A model generated the notes under the pieces. The model made no database searches. It was not told the origin of the DNA and worked only from the letters and a program-made list of their open reading frames with translations. Shown here in pieces: positions 1 through 7,430 of a stretch of 21,193 bases of DNA. The position numbers were made by a program, and so were the translations under genes. How positions within the stretch are numbered: position 1 is the first letter of the stretch; the number at the start of each line of letters is the position of its first letter. Source of the DNA: Desulfobacteraceae bacterium (lineage in GTDB: Bacteria; Desulfobacterota; Desulfobacteria; Desulfobacterales; UBA5616); contig JAUXEW010000016.1 of assembly GCA_030620375.1 (NCBI GenBank), positions 1 through 21,193 on the forward strand, read 5' to 3'.

Positions 1-230
1 CCAGCATATTCGCCTTCAGCTGTTTTGAGTTTGCTGAATAATTCTTCAAAAGCATCAGAAATATACTTCAGGAATATCAATCCCAGAATAATGTGCTTGT
101 ATTCAGCGGCATCAATATTTTTCCTGAGCTTATCGGCTGCTTTCCAGAGCTGTTTTTCTATCGGCTCTCCTGCCTGCCGCGCTTCGCTTGGCGCAGGCAG
201 ATCGGTGTTGTTCTTTTTGGCTTTTGCCAT
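1..230 (-). CDS. hsdM: Type I restriction-modification system, M (methylase/specificity partner) subunit, N-terminal fragment
   Basis: The gene runs off the left window edge; only the first 76 codons are present. They match the helical N-terminal domain of HsdM: after a basic lead come EKQLWKAADKLRKN, then EYKHIILGLIFLKYISDAFEE, the hallmark of this domain, which contacts HsdS and the target DNA. The AdoMet-binding and NPPF catalytic motifs would lie outside the window. HsdM methylates adenine in the M2S complex and, with HsdR, protects self DNA. The ATG at 230-228 follows GGAGAAATAC, a good ribosome binding site. Oddity: residues about 11-20 (LPAPSEARQAGEP) are encoded by a palindromic repeat element rather than by typical family sequence. 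The assignment is firm for the domain; whether hsdS and hsdR follow cannot be seen. Confidence 0.9.
   Translation of the reverse strand, partial: MAKAKKNNTDLPAPSEARQAGEPIEKQLWKAADKLRKNIDAAEYKHIILGLIFLKYISDAFEELFSKLKTAEGEYA
170..200. repeat. GC-rich palindromic element inserted in the hsdM reading frame
   Basis: Perfect 8-bp arms CTGCCTGC (170-177) and GCAGGCAG (193-200) flank a 15-nt GC-rich centre containing GCTTCGCTT. The element is inside codons of hsdM near the N-terminus and keeps the frame open, giving the low-complexity stretch PAPSEARQAG between the start and the conserved domain. Elements of this type (short, palindromic, GC-rich, tolerated in coding DNA) resemble REP-like or protein-coding palindromic repeats. 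No second copy was seen in the window, so its repeat status is inferred from its form. Confidence 0.6.
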
Positions 231-559
231 GTATTTCTCCAGTTGTTAATTCACTTTTTATGACTGTCAAGGAAGTCGAGAGCTCTTTCTGCTTCCTGGC
301 AATCTGTTCAACATGTAAGGCTAACGGGTGCGAGATGAGCGGAACCATGGCAATGAAAATTGCAGTTTATTGCGATTTTCATGTCTCAGGCGTTCAGCAC
401 ATGGTTATGATAAAAATATTAGTATGTTAGCCAGAAGGCAGTGCGCTGATTGTCAAAGCAACGTTTTGGCTATTCAGACAATTTCTGTAGATGATAGCCG
501 TCATGAACGGCTGGAAAAAGCACTGCGGTTGAACAAACAATGCGAGCGCTAACCCCGTA
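231..559. other. Gene-poor region upstream of hsdM with a strong hairpin (353-382)
   Basis: No convincing protein gene is seen in either strand. The clearest structure is a hairpin with arms ATGAAAAT (353-360) and ATTTTCAT (375-382), extended inward by a T-G wobble and GCA/TGC pairs to 12 contiguous pairs around a 6-nt loop (365-370). It is not followed by a T-run on either strand, so it is not a standard terminator. The minus strand should hold the hsdM promoter; a TTGACA at 274-269 lies close to the start but has no good -10 at the right spacing, so none is called. Confidence 0.5.
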
Positions 560-582
560 GCTTGCTGCGGGGAGGCTTCAAT
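551..582. repeat. Dispersed palindromic repeat, copy 1 (possible terminator of the metallo-hydrolase gene)
   Basis: The 23 bases at 560-582 recur exactly at 12222-12244. In this copy CCCCGTAGC (552-560) pairs with GCTGCGGGG (563-571, one T-G wobble) to form a hairpin of 9 pairs around TT, in practice 8 pairs with a 4-nt loop. It lies directly after the stop codon of the minus-strand gene ending at 582, so it may act as a transcription end, though no long T-run follows on that strand. Confidence 0.7.
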
Positions 583-1571
583 CAAAAACGGTAAGTCGCC
601 CCTGCCTTGAGTATCCGGGTCTCGGCCTTGAGTTCTTTCTTCATACGGTCGAGAGCGTGGTCGCAGGTGTCGTGTCCCGAAAGAAAAACCTTTTGGGGCC
701 TGGTGCTATTGATGGTGCTAATGGTCCGGCCCAGGTCTTCATCGGTAATTCGTTGCCAGGGAGGCTTGCCTGTGCCGATGATCGTCTGGAACTGGATGCC
801 GGCACGGTTGCCTCTCCCGCCCGTGACAGGGAAGTGAAGCCCACCCCCTACAACATAAAGGGGTTCATTGGATAGACGTCCCACCATTTCCAGAACAACT
901 TCAATGGTCGGATGGCCGCAGCCGGTAAATACCACCAGGCCCTTGTTTTTGATTCGGGCCAGCAGCGCCTGTTCCTCGGTGTAGCCGAACATAAACAGGC
1001 TCCGGGCCAAAGGACCGGTGGAAGCGATACCGGCGGCCAGTAATTGGGGGCTTTCAACCAATTCGGGCTTGAATCCCTCGGCCCCGGCTTTATCAGGTAT
1101 GAAGCAGGGCTTTGGCTCCCGCGGCATGAGTTCATCCGGTACCATCACTTGTCCGGATCGCATGGCAGGCATCCCCCCCATGTGGTCGGCGTGAAGGTGT
1201 GAGATTGCCAATGCCGCCACCTGATCCGGATTAAAGCCAAGCTTCGCAGCGTTGTGACGCAGCGCCGGGCGAGTCGGGCCAAATCCGATGTCATACAGCA
1301 TCGAGCCCAAGTCGGTTTTGAACCAATAGGATACACCGGCATCGCCTATAAACCCTTCCCTGGTGTGCCATTCCACCAGAACCGTCAGCTCCAGGAAATC
1401 AAGTTCGGGCATTTCAAGGGGCCCCGCCATGCTTATGCGTTTCCGATTGAGCTCAGCGGCCCGGGTGCGGTTTTTCCGGAAGTGGCGATTTTTGATCAGT
1501 AGCCAGGGGACGATGACCGGGGAAGCCACAGCCAAAACCGGCCACCATACGGGTGATATGCGAAAAGACAT
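582..1571 (-). CDS. Membrane-anchored metallo-beta-lactamase-fold hydrolase (COG1237-like)
   Basis: A 329-aa protein with a single N-terminal hydrophobic segment (about residues 6-26, WWPVLAVASPVIVPWLL) followed by a basic stretch, so it is probably anchored in the inner membrane with the enzyme domain attached. The MBL metal motif HLHADH is at about 125-130, and further ligand-like motifs TGCGH (about 216-220), GGGLHFP (about 242-248) and SGHDTCD (about 298-304) follow. This pattern resembles COG1237, which includes proteins annotated as dihydropterin-related synthases; the actual substrate is unknown. The ATG at 1571-1569 is chosen over the TTG two codons upstream because AGGAGG lies 7 nt before it. 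It starts 21 nt after the 110-aa gene, so the two are probably co-transcribed. The fold is sure; the reaction is not. Confidence 0.82.
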   Translation of the reverse strand: MSFRISPVWWPVLAVASPVIVPWLLIKNRHFRKNRTRAAELNRKRISMAGPLEMPELDFLELTVLVEWHTREGFIGDAGVSYWFKTDLGSMLYDIGFGPTRPALRHNAAKLGFNPDQVAALAISHLHADHMGGMPAMRSGQVMVPDELMPREPKPCFIPDKAGAEGFKPELVESPQLLAAGIASTGPLARSLFMFGYTEEQALLARIKNKGLVVFTGCGHPTIEVVLEMVGRLSNEPLYVVGGGLHFPVTGGRGNRAGIQFQTIIGTGKPPWQRITDEDLGRTISTINSTRPQKVFLSGHDTCDHALDRMKKELKAETRILKAGATYRF

Positions 1572-1592
1572 TGTCAAACCTCCTTTGAATCG

Positions 1593-1925
1593 CTAACGTC
1601 CGCCCGTACCTCTTCCGGAAATACCCCTGCCCGCAAGTGGATTGTAGAGCTTTGTAATTGCAAATTTCATAACATCCAGGGACTTCATTTCCAATATGAT
1701 ATTCATTAAAGTATTATTTCCTTCTTCGGGAAGTTCGCAAGCATTGTTTGTGTCAAAGGGCAAGTCTTTAAACCCTTTCATTAATTTTTTTTTGTCCTTC
1801 GTGGTCATGCCGACCTGAACTGCTTTTTTCCCATCTATTTCTTGAACCAGTTCGGCCAATCCAGCAGCTTCAATTTTTTTGAGTTTTTCATCATCCAAAA
1901 ATAAATTGATGTAAAAATCCGACAT
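1593..1925 (-). CDS. Hypothetical 110-aa protein with Gly/Arg-rich C-terminus
   Basis: I do not recognise this protein. It begins with an acidic and basic mixed region (MSDFYINLFLDDEKLKKIE), has a lysine-rich centre (TTKDKKKLMKGFKDLP) and ends in NPLAGRGISGRGTGGR, a flexible Gly/Arg tail. There is no signal peptide or membrane segment and only one cysteine (CELPEE, middle of the protein). It has a strong ribosome binding site (AGGAGG, 7 nt before ATG at 1925), a plausible promoter at 2011-2039 and a tight spacing to the downstream metallo-hydrolase gene, which argues for a real, co-expressed gene. A leader-like small protein or a nucleic-acid-binding tail are possibilities, but neither is supported beyond composition. 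Confidence 0.75.
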   Translation of the reverse strand: MSDFYINLFLDDEKLKKIEAAGLAELVQEIDGKKAVQVGMTTKDKKKLMKGFKDLPFDTNNACELPEEGNNTLMNIILEMKSLDVMKFAITKLYNPLAGRGISGRGTGGR

Positions 1926-2010
1926 AATAAACCTCCTATTAAAAAAAAATTAAGTGGTACTTTAATTGAGCGAAAGGCCCCTATACATGAATTCCGTTAT
2001 GGTGTTTAAT

Positions 2011-2039
2011 ACATTAGCAAAAGTAATAGCCGATGGCAA
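2011..2039 (-). promoter_or_regulatory. Putative sigma-70 promoter for the 110-aa gene and metallo-hydrolase
   Basis: On the minus strand TTGCCA (2039-2034) and TAATGT (2016-2011) are separated by 17 nt. Expected transcription start is near 2004, leaving a leader of about 80 nt before the ATG at 1925. The leader contains an A/T tract just before the ribosome binding site. Confidence 0.45.
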
Positions 2040-2187
2040 GACCGGTGTCGTGAGGCACTGTTTGAATGCCCCGAAGTATCATCACTGTCTTATTTTTTCC
2101 TTGATGACCTTATTTTAAAAACGCTATACTCCGGCATCCAATATTCGATATGGGGGCATGTAAAACATTGCCTTGATATATTATCCT

Positions 2188-2199
2188 GATATTAATATC
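2188..2199. promoter_or_regulatory. Perfect 12-bp AT palindrome just before the ABC-F start codon
   Basis: GATATTAATATC is a perfect palindrome ending 13 nt before the ATG at 2213, where a ribosome binding site would otherwise be expected; no purine-rich Shine-Dalgarno is visible here. It could be an operator or overlap a -10 region. The rest of the intergenic stretch 1926-2212 holds the minus-strand promoter listed separately and no other feature I can support. Confidence 0.35.
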
Positions 2200-2212
2200 C
2201 TTTCTGATCATA

Positions 2213-4081
2213 ATGATACAGTTTGAAAATATAACCAAAAGTTACGGCACGCATACGCTGTTTGAGAACGTCAATTTCCAGGTCAATCCCCGGGAACGGG
2301 TCGGGGTGGTGGGACGAAACGGACATGGGAAAACCACCCTTTTCCGATTGGTCGTCAATGAAGAACGTCCTGATACCGGTTCCATCATCATTCCCAAGCA
2401 GTACCGCGTTGGGTATGTTAAACAAGTGATCGACTTTAAAAAAAAGACGGTTCTTGAGGAGTGTATGACCGGGTTGATGGCCCATGAACGCGATCATCAT
2501 TGGAAAGCCGAGAAGATCCTTGCCGGGCTGGGATTTACAAAAGATGATGTCATGCGAAGTCCTTTGGAGTTTTCCGGCGGGTTTCAGGTACGCTTGAACC
2601 TGGCCAAGGTGCTGGTATCGGAACCGGATTTTTTGCTGCTGGACGAACCGACCAATTATCTGGACATTACCTCTATCCGATGGATGGAACGGTTTTTAGT
2701 GGGCTGGCCCCATGAGGTGATGCTCATCACGCATGACCGGGGATTCATGGACAAGGTCGTCACCCATATTCTGGGAATCCACCGAAAGAGAATCCGAAAA
2801 ATGGTGGGTGATACGGGGAAATATTATGCACAGATTGCCCAGGAAGAGGAAATCCATGAAAAAACCCGAATCAATGACGAAAAGCGGGAAAAGGAGGTTC
2901 AGCTGTTCATCACCCGGTTTCGGGCCAAGGCAAGGCTTGCCAACATGGTTCAGTCCAGGGTCAAGACTTTGGCCAAAAGAGAGAAACGCGAGAAGCTTGA
3001 AAAGCTGAAAACCCTTGAATTTTCATTTAAAAGCAAGCCTTTTCATGGTAAATACGTATTTACCGCTAAAGACGTTTCATTCTCCTATAATACCGACAAA
3101 CCATTGATTCACCGGTTTAACATAACCGTAGGTCCCCGTGACAGGGTATGTGTCATCGGGAAAAACGGAAAAGGTAAAACCACGCTGTTAAAGCTCCTGG
3201 CCGGCATGCTTACGCCCCAAAAAGGAGATATTACGTATCATCCGGTCATTACCAAAGGGCTTTATGAACAAACCCAGGTGGATGACTTGGTGGATACCCG
3301 GAATGTGGTGGAAGAGATTCTCTATTCAAATTCGGATGTAGACCTTCAGGCAGTTCGTGATATCTGTGCCGGCATGATGTTTGAGGGCGATGCGGCATTA
3401 AAAAAAATCCAAGTATTGTCCGGCGGAGAAAAAAGCCGCCTGATACTGGGGAAGCTTCTGGTCACACCGGTCAACCTGCTCATCCTTGATGAGCCCACCA
3501 ACCATCTGGATTTGGAATCCACCGATGCCATGCTGGCAGCCATTAATAATTTTAATGGCGCCGTGATTATCGTGACCCACAATGAGATGTTTCTTCATAC
3601 CATTGCAACGCGGTTGATTGTATTTCAAGACAAAGGGCTTGAGGTGTTTGAGGGCGGATACCAGGATTTTTTAGACAAGGCGGGATGGCAGGAAGAAGAT
3701 TCTATTGTTCGAACCGTTCAAGGAGATGCTGAAAAGGACGGGGGGAGCAACAGACCGACAAAGAAAGAAATTAAACGGATACGGTCCCATTTTCTCAGCC
3801 AACGCGCCAAAGATTTGAATCCGTTGAAAGAGCGGATTAAAGAAACGGAAAAACAGATAGAATATCAGGAAAGGAAGCTTGAAGAATTATCCCAGGGCAT
3901 GCAGGCGGCAACAGAAGCCAAAAACAGTACAACCATAGAAAACCTGTCCAAATCGATTTTTACCTGTCAGTCGGCAATTGACAGGCTTTTTGATGAACTT
4001 GAGACCGTTACCGAAACCTTTGAGGTCCATGTCGCTCGCTTTGATAAAGAATTGGAGAGATTGGAAATAAAATGGAAATAA
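2213..4081 (+). CDS. ABC-F family ATPase (duplicated ABC domain, translation factor type)
   Basis: A 622-aa soluble protein with two ABC domains and no membrane segments, typical of ABC-F proteins that act on the ribosome (EttA/Uup relatives) rather than as transporters. Domain 1 has Walker A GRNGHGKTT (about 34-42), signature FSGGFQVRL (about 120) and Walker B FLLLDEPTNYLD (about 140). The linker (about 200-270) is charged and helical, the ABC-F P-site tRNA-interaction motif position. Domain 2 has Walker A GKNGKGKTT (about 316), LSGGE (about 402) and LLILDEPTNHLD (about 422). A charged coiled-coil tail (about 530-620) resembles Uup-type C-terminal domains. It starts at the ATG at 2213 although no clear Shine-Dalgarno precedes it. 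The RND exporter gene begins 19 nt after its stop, so it probably leads that operon. Subfamily is uncertain. Confidence 0.9.
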   Translation: MIQFENITKSYGTHTLFENVNFQVNPRERVGVVGRNGHGKTTLFRLVVNEERPDTGSIIIPKQYRVGYVKQVIDFKKKTVLEECMTGLMAHERDHHWKAEKILAGLGFTKDDVMRSPLEFSGGFQVRLNLAKVLVSEPDFLLLDEPTNYLDITSIRWMERFLVGWPHEVMLITHDRGFMDKVVTHILGIHRKRIRKMVGDTGKYYAQIAQEEEIHEKTRINDEKREKEVQLFITRFRAKARLANMVQSRVKTLAKREKREKLEKLKTLEFSFKSKPFHGKYVFTAKDVSFSYNTDKPLIHRFNITVGPRDRVCVIGKNGKGKTTLLKLLAGMLTPQKGDITYHPVITKGLYEQTQVDDLVDTRNVVEEILYSNSDVDLQAVRDICAGMMFEGDAALKKIQVLSGGEKSRLILGKLLVTPVNLLILDEPTNHLDLESTDAMLAAINNFNGAVIIVTHNEMFLHTIATRLIVFQDKGLEVFEGGYQDFLDKAGWQEEDSIVRTVQGDAEKDGGSNRPTKKEIKRIRSHFLSQRAKDLNPLKERIKETEKQIEYQERKLEELSQGMQAATEAKNSTTIENLSKSIFTCQSAIDRLFDELETVTETFEVHVARFDKELERLEIKWK

Positions 4082-4100
4082 ATCGAATTGCGGAGAGATC

Positions 4101-6524
4101 ATGAAACCGTTCAGAGATCGCCTGGAGAACTGGTTTGAGGCTGCAGCCGGGGTAACCTATCGGCATCGATTTAAAACGCTGCTTATTATGATGTCAGTCA
4201 TCGCAGCGATGATGACACAGCTCCCGAAGATCACCATCGATATTTCCACCGAAGGGTTTTTACGCAAAACCGATCCCATACTGGTCGATTATAACGATTT
4301 TCGTGACCAATTCGGAAGAGACGAGTTTATTGTGGTGGCTATCCACGCCCCTGAAATTTTTAATATCAACTTCTTGCACCAATTAAAACGCCTGCATGAC
4401 GACTTAAATGAAAATGTCCCGTATATTGAAGATATTACCAGCCTGATCAATGCCAGAAATACCCGTGGTGAAGGAGATGAACTGATTGTTGAAGATCTCT
4501 TGGAAGACATTCCCGAGACGGAGGCGGCGGTGGCGCATATCCGGCGGCGGGTATTAGACAATCCGCTGTACAAGAACATGCTGATCTCCGAAGACGGGAA
4601 AACCACTACCATCATCATAAAAACCCAAACTTATTCTTCTTTGGGAGAAGAAATCGATGTTCTGGATGAATTTTCGGGTGACTTTGATACCGGGAAAATG
4701 GATATCGGGACGGCCCGTGAATCTTTAGAAAAAAAATATCTCACGGATACGGAAAACAGTGAGGTGGTAAATACGGTCAGAGAGATTGTAAAAAAATATG
4801 AGGCACCGGATTTTGAGGTGTATATCGCCGGATCTTCAGCCGTTACTCACTTTTTAAAACGGTCCATGATGAGAGATGTTCGTAAGTTTTTGATTTTTTC
4901 GGTTATCACGGTGGCGTTCTTTCTTTATCTTATGTTTCGGAGAATTTCCGGCGTCATCTATCCGTTGATCATCGTTATCCTTTCCTTGTTATCCACCATC
5001 AGCATCATGGCGATATGTGGAGCTCCCATTAAATTGCCCACCCAGATCCTCCCTTCTTTTATACTGGCCGTAAGTGTGGGTTATTCCGTTCATATCCTGG
5101 CAATATTCTTTCACCATTTTCGTCAACACCAGGACAAGCAGGCGGGGGTGTTATATGCCATCGGCCATTCCGGGCTTGCCATTGTCATGACCGCTGCCAC
5201 AACAGCCGGGGGATTGTTTTCTTTTTCCACATCAGAAGTGGCACCGGTTGCGGAGTTGGGCATTTATGCGGGCATCGGCGTTTTGCTGGCCATGATTTAT
5301 ACCCTCGTGCTGCTGCCCCCGCTTTTGGCCATAACCCCCATAAAGGTAAAGCAAAAAGCCGGTGATCCATTAAAAGATTCGTTGATGGACCGGCTTCTCG
5401 CCGGTGTGGGGAAGATCGCCATCAATTATCCCTATACCATCTTGATCATAACCCTATTGATTGTAATTGTATCCATTGTTGGAGCGACCAGACTTCATTT
5501 CTCCCACGATATTTTAAGATGGTTTCCTAAAACCAGTTATATCCGGGTTGGAACGGAGAAAATCGATGCCTTAATGCAGGGTTCCATTACACTTGAGGTG
5601 GTGATTGATACCGGAAAAGAAAACGGTTTGTACGACGTGGATCTTCTCAATCGCCTGGAAAAGACATCGGCATATCTGGAAAATTTAACGGTTGGGAAGG
5701 TGTTTGTGGGAAAAGCATGGTCGCTGACAACGATTTTAAAAGAAACAAACCGTGCATTGAATGAAAACAAGAAGGAATTTTATGCCATCCCGCAGGACAA
5801 ACAACTGGTGGCCCAGGAATTGTTTTTATTTGAAAACAGCGGTTCGGATGATTTGGAGGATTTTACTGACAGTCAATTCAGTAAGATCAGATTGATGATT
5901 AAGGTTCCGTTTCAAGATGCCGTGGAGTATAACCGATTTATAAAGGTGGTGGGAGAATATCTTGACCAAACGTTTCCGGATGTCCATATCACGTTAACCG
6001 GGATGACGGCCTTATTGTTTCGAACGGTCTCCAATGCCATAAAGAGCATGGCAAGAAGTTATGCTTATGCGCTGGTGATTATAACGGTTCTAATGGTCAT
6101 TTTAATCGGTCAATTACGGATCGGGCTGCTGAGTATGATCCCCAATCTGGTACCCATAATCCTGGCCCTGGGGTTCATGCACTGGTTCGATTTTCCCCTG
6201 AATCTTTTTACCATGCTGGTGGGAAATATCGCCATCGGTCTTGCCGTTGACGATACGATCCATTTTATGCATAATTTCAGGCGATACTTTGAAGAGACCC
6301 ATGATGCAGAGGCGGCTGTCATGGAAACGCTTCAAACCACCGGGAGGGCCATGCTGGTTACGTCATGCGTGCTGTCCGTCTCGTTTTTTATTTTTATGTT
6401 TGCCAGTATGTACAATATTTTTTATTTTGGCTTGCTGACGGGGATTACCATAATCATGGCGCTTTTATCCGACTATTTTGTAGCACCGGCGTTGATGGTG
6501 ATTTTCAATAAACAGAATCGATAG
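4101..6524 (+). CDS. RND/MMPL-type exporter
   Basis: An 807-aa inner-membrane protein with the duplicated RND layout: one membrane helix near 25-42, a large periplasmic loop (about 45-255), helices at about 260-410, then a second half with a helix at about 443-465, a second loop, and helices at about 650-800. Conserved patches include STEGFLRKTDPI after the first helix, SVGYSVHILAIFFHHF in the first half and IGLAVDDTIHFMHNFRR in the second, the latter with paired Asp residues in the proton-relay region typical of this superfamily. It is the single-chain type (COG1033-like) rather than the AcrB type. The ATG at 4101 has GGAG about 5 nt upstream. The two following genes code for a LolA-like and a barrel protein, so it probably moves a lipid-like or hydrophobic substrate across the envelope; the substrate is unknown. 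Confidence 0.9.
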   Translation: MKPFRDRLENWFEAAAGVTYRHRFKTLLIMMSVIAAMMTQLPKITIDISTEGFLRKTDPILVDYNDFRDQFGRDEFIVVAIHAPEIFNINFLHQLKRLHDDLNENVPYIEDITSLINARNTRGEGDELIVEDLLEDIPETEAAVAHIRRRVLDNPLYKNMLISEDGKTTTIIIKTQTYSSLGEEIDVLDEFSGDFDTGKMDIGTARESLEKKYLTDTENSEVVNTVREIVKKYEAPDFEVYIAGSSAVTHFLKRSMMRDVRKFLIFSVITVAFFLYLMFRRISGVIYPLIIVILSLLSTISIMAICGAPIKLPTQILPSFILAVSVGYSVHILAIFFHHFRQHQDKQAGVLYAIGHSGLAIVMTAATTAGGLFSFSTSEVAPVAELGIYAGIGVLLAMIYTLVLLPPLLAITPIKVKQKAGDPLKDSLMDRLLAGVGKIAINYPYTILIITLLIVIVSIVGATRLHFSHDILRWFPKTSYIRVGTEKIDALMQGSITLEVVIDTGKENGLYDVDLLNRLEKTSAYLENLTVGKVFVGKAWSLTTILKETNRALNENKKEFYAIPQDKQLVAQELFLFENSGSDDLEDFTDSQFSKIRLMIKVPFQDAVEYNRFIKVVGEYLDQTFPDVHITLTGMTALLFRTVSNAIKSMARSYAYALVIITVLMVILIGQLRIGLLSMIPNLVPIILALGFMHWFDFPLNLFTMLVGNIAIGLAVDDTIHFMHNFRRYFEETHDAEAAVMETLQTTGRAMLVTSCVLSVSFFIFMFASMYNIFYFGLLTGITIIMALLSDYFVAPALMVIFNKQNR

Positions 6525-6595
6525 AATATCCACAGCGGTCTTTAATACCGACTGGATATTTATTTTTGCAATTCGTATGGTTAGCGGAGGATATG

Positions 6596-7411
6596 ATGAG
6601 GAAATTCCTTTTTTTGTTTTTAACGCTGGGGATAGTCATCGGGATCAGTTCCCCGGGCATTTCCCTGGCCGATGACCCAAAGGCCCGTGACATTATGCAG
6701 AAGGTGGAGGATCGCGACAATGGGGACAATATGACCGCCCGGATGGAAATGATTCTTATCGATAAAAAAAATAAAAGGCGAATCCGCAAGCTCCGTGTTT
6801 TTAGCAAAGACAAGGGGGAAGATACCTATAAACTGATGTTCTTTATTCATCCGTCAGACATCAAAGATACCGGCTTTTTAAATTATGACTATGATGATCC
6901 GGATAACGACGACGAACAGTGGCTTTATCTGCCGGCTCTGAAAAAGACAAAGCGCATCGCGACAAACGATAAAAGTGGAAGCTTTATGGGGTCGGACCTG
7001 AATTATTCGGACATGACCAAAAGGGATCTGGAGGACTTTGATTTTTCGTTTTACCAAACAAAAGAGACAGTGGTTAACGGCTGGAAATGCTGGTTGATTT
7101 TAGCCAATCCTAAAACAAAAGCGGTGATTGATGAAACCGGATACCAAAAATCCCTTCTTTTTGTCCGCCAGGATAATGACGTTATCATTCGTTCGGTAAT
7201 GTGGGAGGAACGAGGGGATTATAAAAAATTTATGGAAGTCAAACAACTCGATTTGATTGACGGCATCTGGGTGGCATCTGAAATACATGTAACCCGGAAA
7301 AAGGGAAACATACCGGTGCATAAAACCGAGTTAAAATTCTCCGACGTGAAATTCAATCAGGAGTTGACCTATGATCTGTTTACGTTAAGAAGGCTTGAAA
7401 AGGGCTTGTAG
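6596..7411 (+). CDS. LolA-like outer membrane lipoprotein-sorting family protein
   Basis: A 271-aa exported protein. The start is placed at the second of two adjacent ATGs (6593 or 6596), 5 nt after GGAGG; a longer reading from 6566 lacks a binding site and would spoil the signal peptide. The signal peptide (MRKFLFLFLTLGIVIGISS, cleavage near SLA/DD) directs it to the periplasm. Typical motifs of the RND-associated LolA-like family follow: DEQWLYLPALKKTKRI and GSFMGSDLNYSDMTKRDLEDFDF. Proteins of this fold have a hydrophobic groove and are thought to carry lipids or lipid-like cargo. It lies 71 nt after the exporter gene and 19 nt before the barrel gene, which suggests a periplasmic carrier between the two. 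The cargo is not known. Confidence 0.88.
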   Translation: MRKFLFLFLTLGIVIGISSPGISLADDPKARDIMQKVEDRDNGDNMTARMEMILIDKKNKRRIRKLRVFSKDKGEDTYKLMFFIHPSDIKDTGFLNYDYDDPDNDDEQWLYLPALKKTKRIATNDKSGSFMGSDLNYSDMTKRDLEDFDFSFYQTKETVVNGWKCWLILANPKTKAVIDETGYQKSLLFVRQDNDVIIRSVMWEERGDYKKFMEVKQLDLIDGIWVASEIHVTRKKGNIPVHKTELKFSDVKFNQELTYDLFTLRRLEKGL

Positions 7412-7430
7412 GATAAAAAAGGACAGACCC

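Noticed and set aside
551..584. The TGA ending the metallo-hydrolase gene is followed by a hairpin, so it could be a third Sec codon.
   Set aside because: Read-through adds only about ten residues before TAG, with no Cys, and the hairpin is a dispersed repeat present elsewhere without a TGA. The protein already ends at a natural position.
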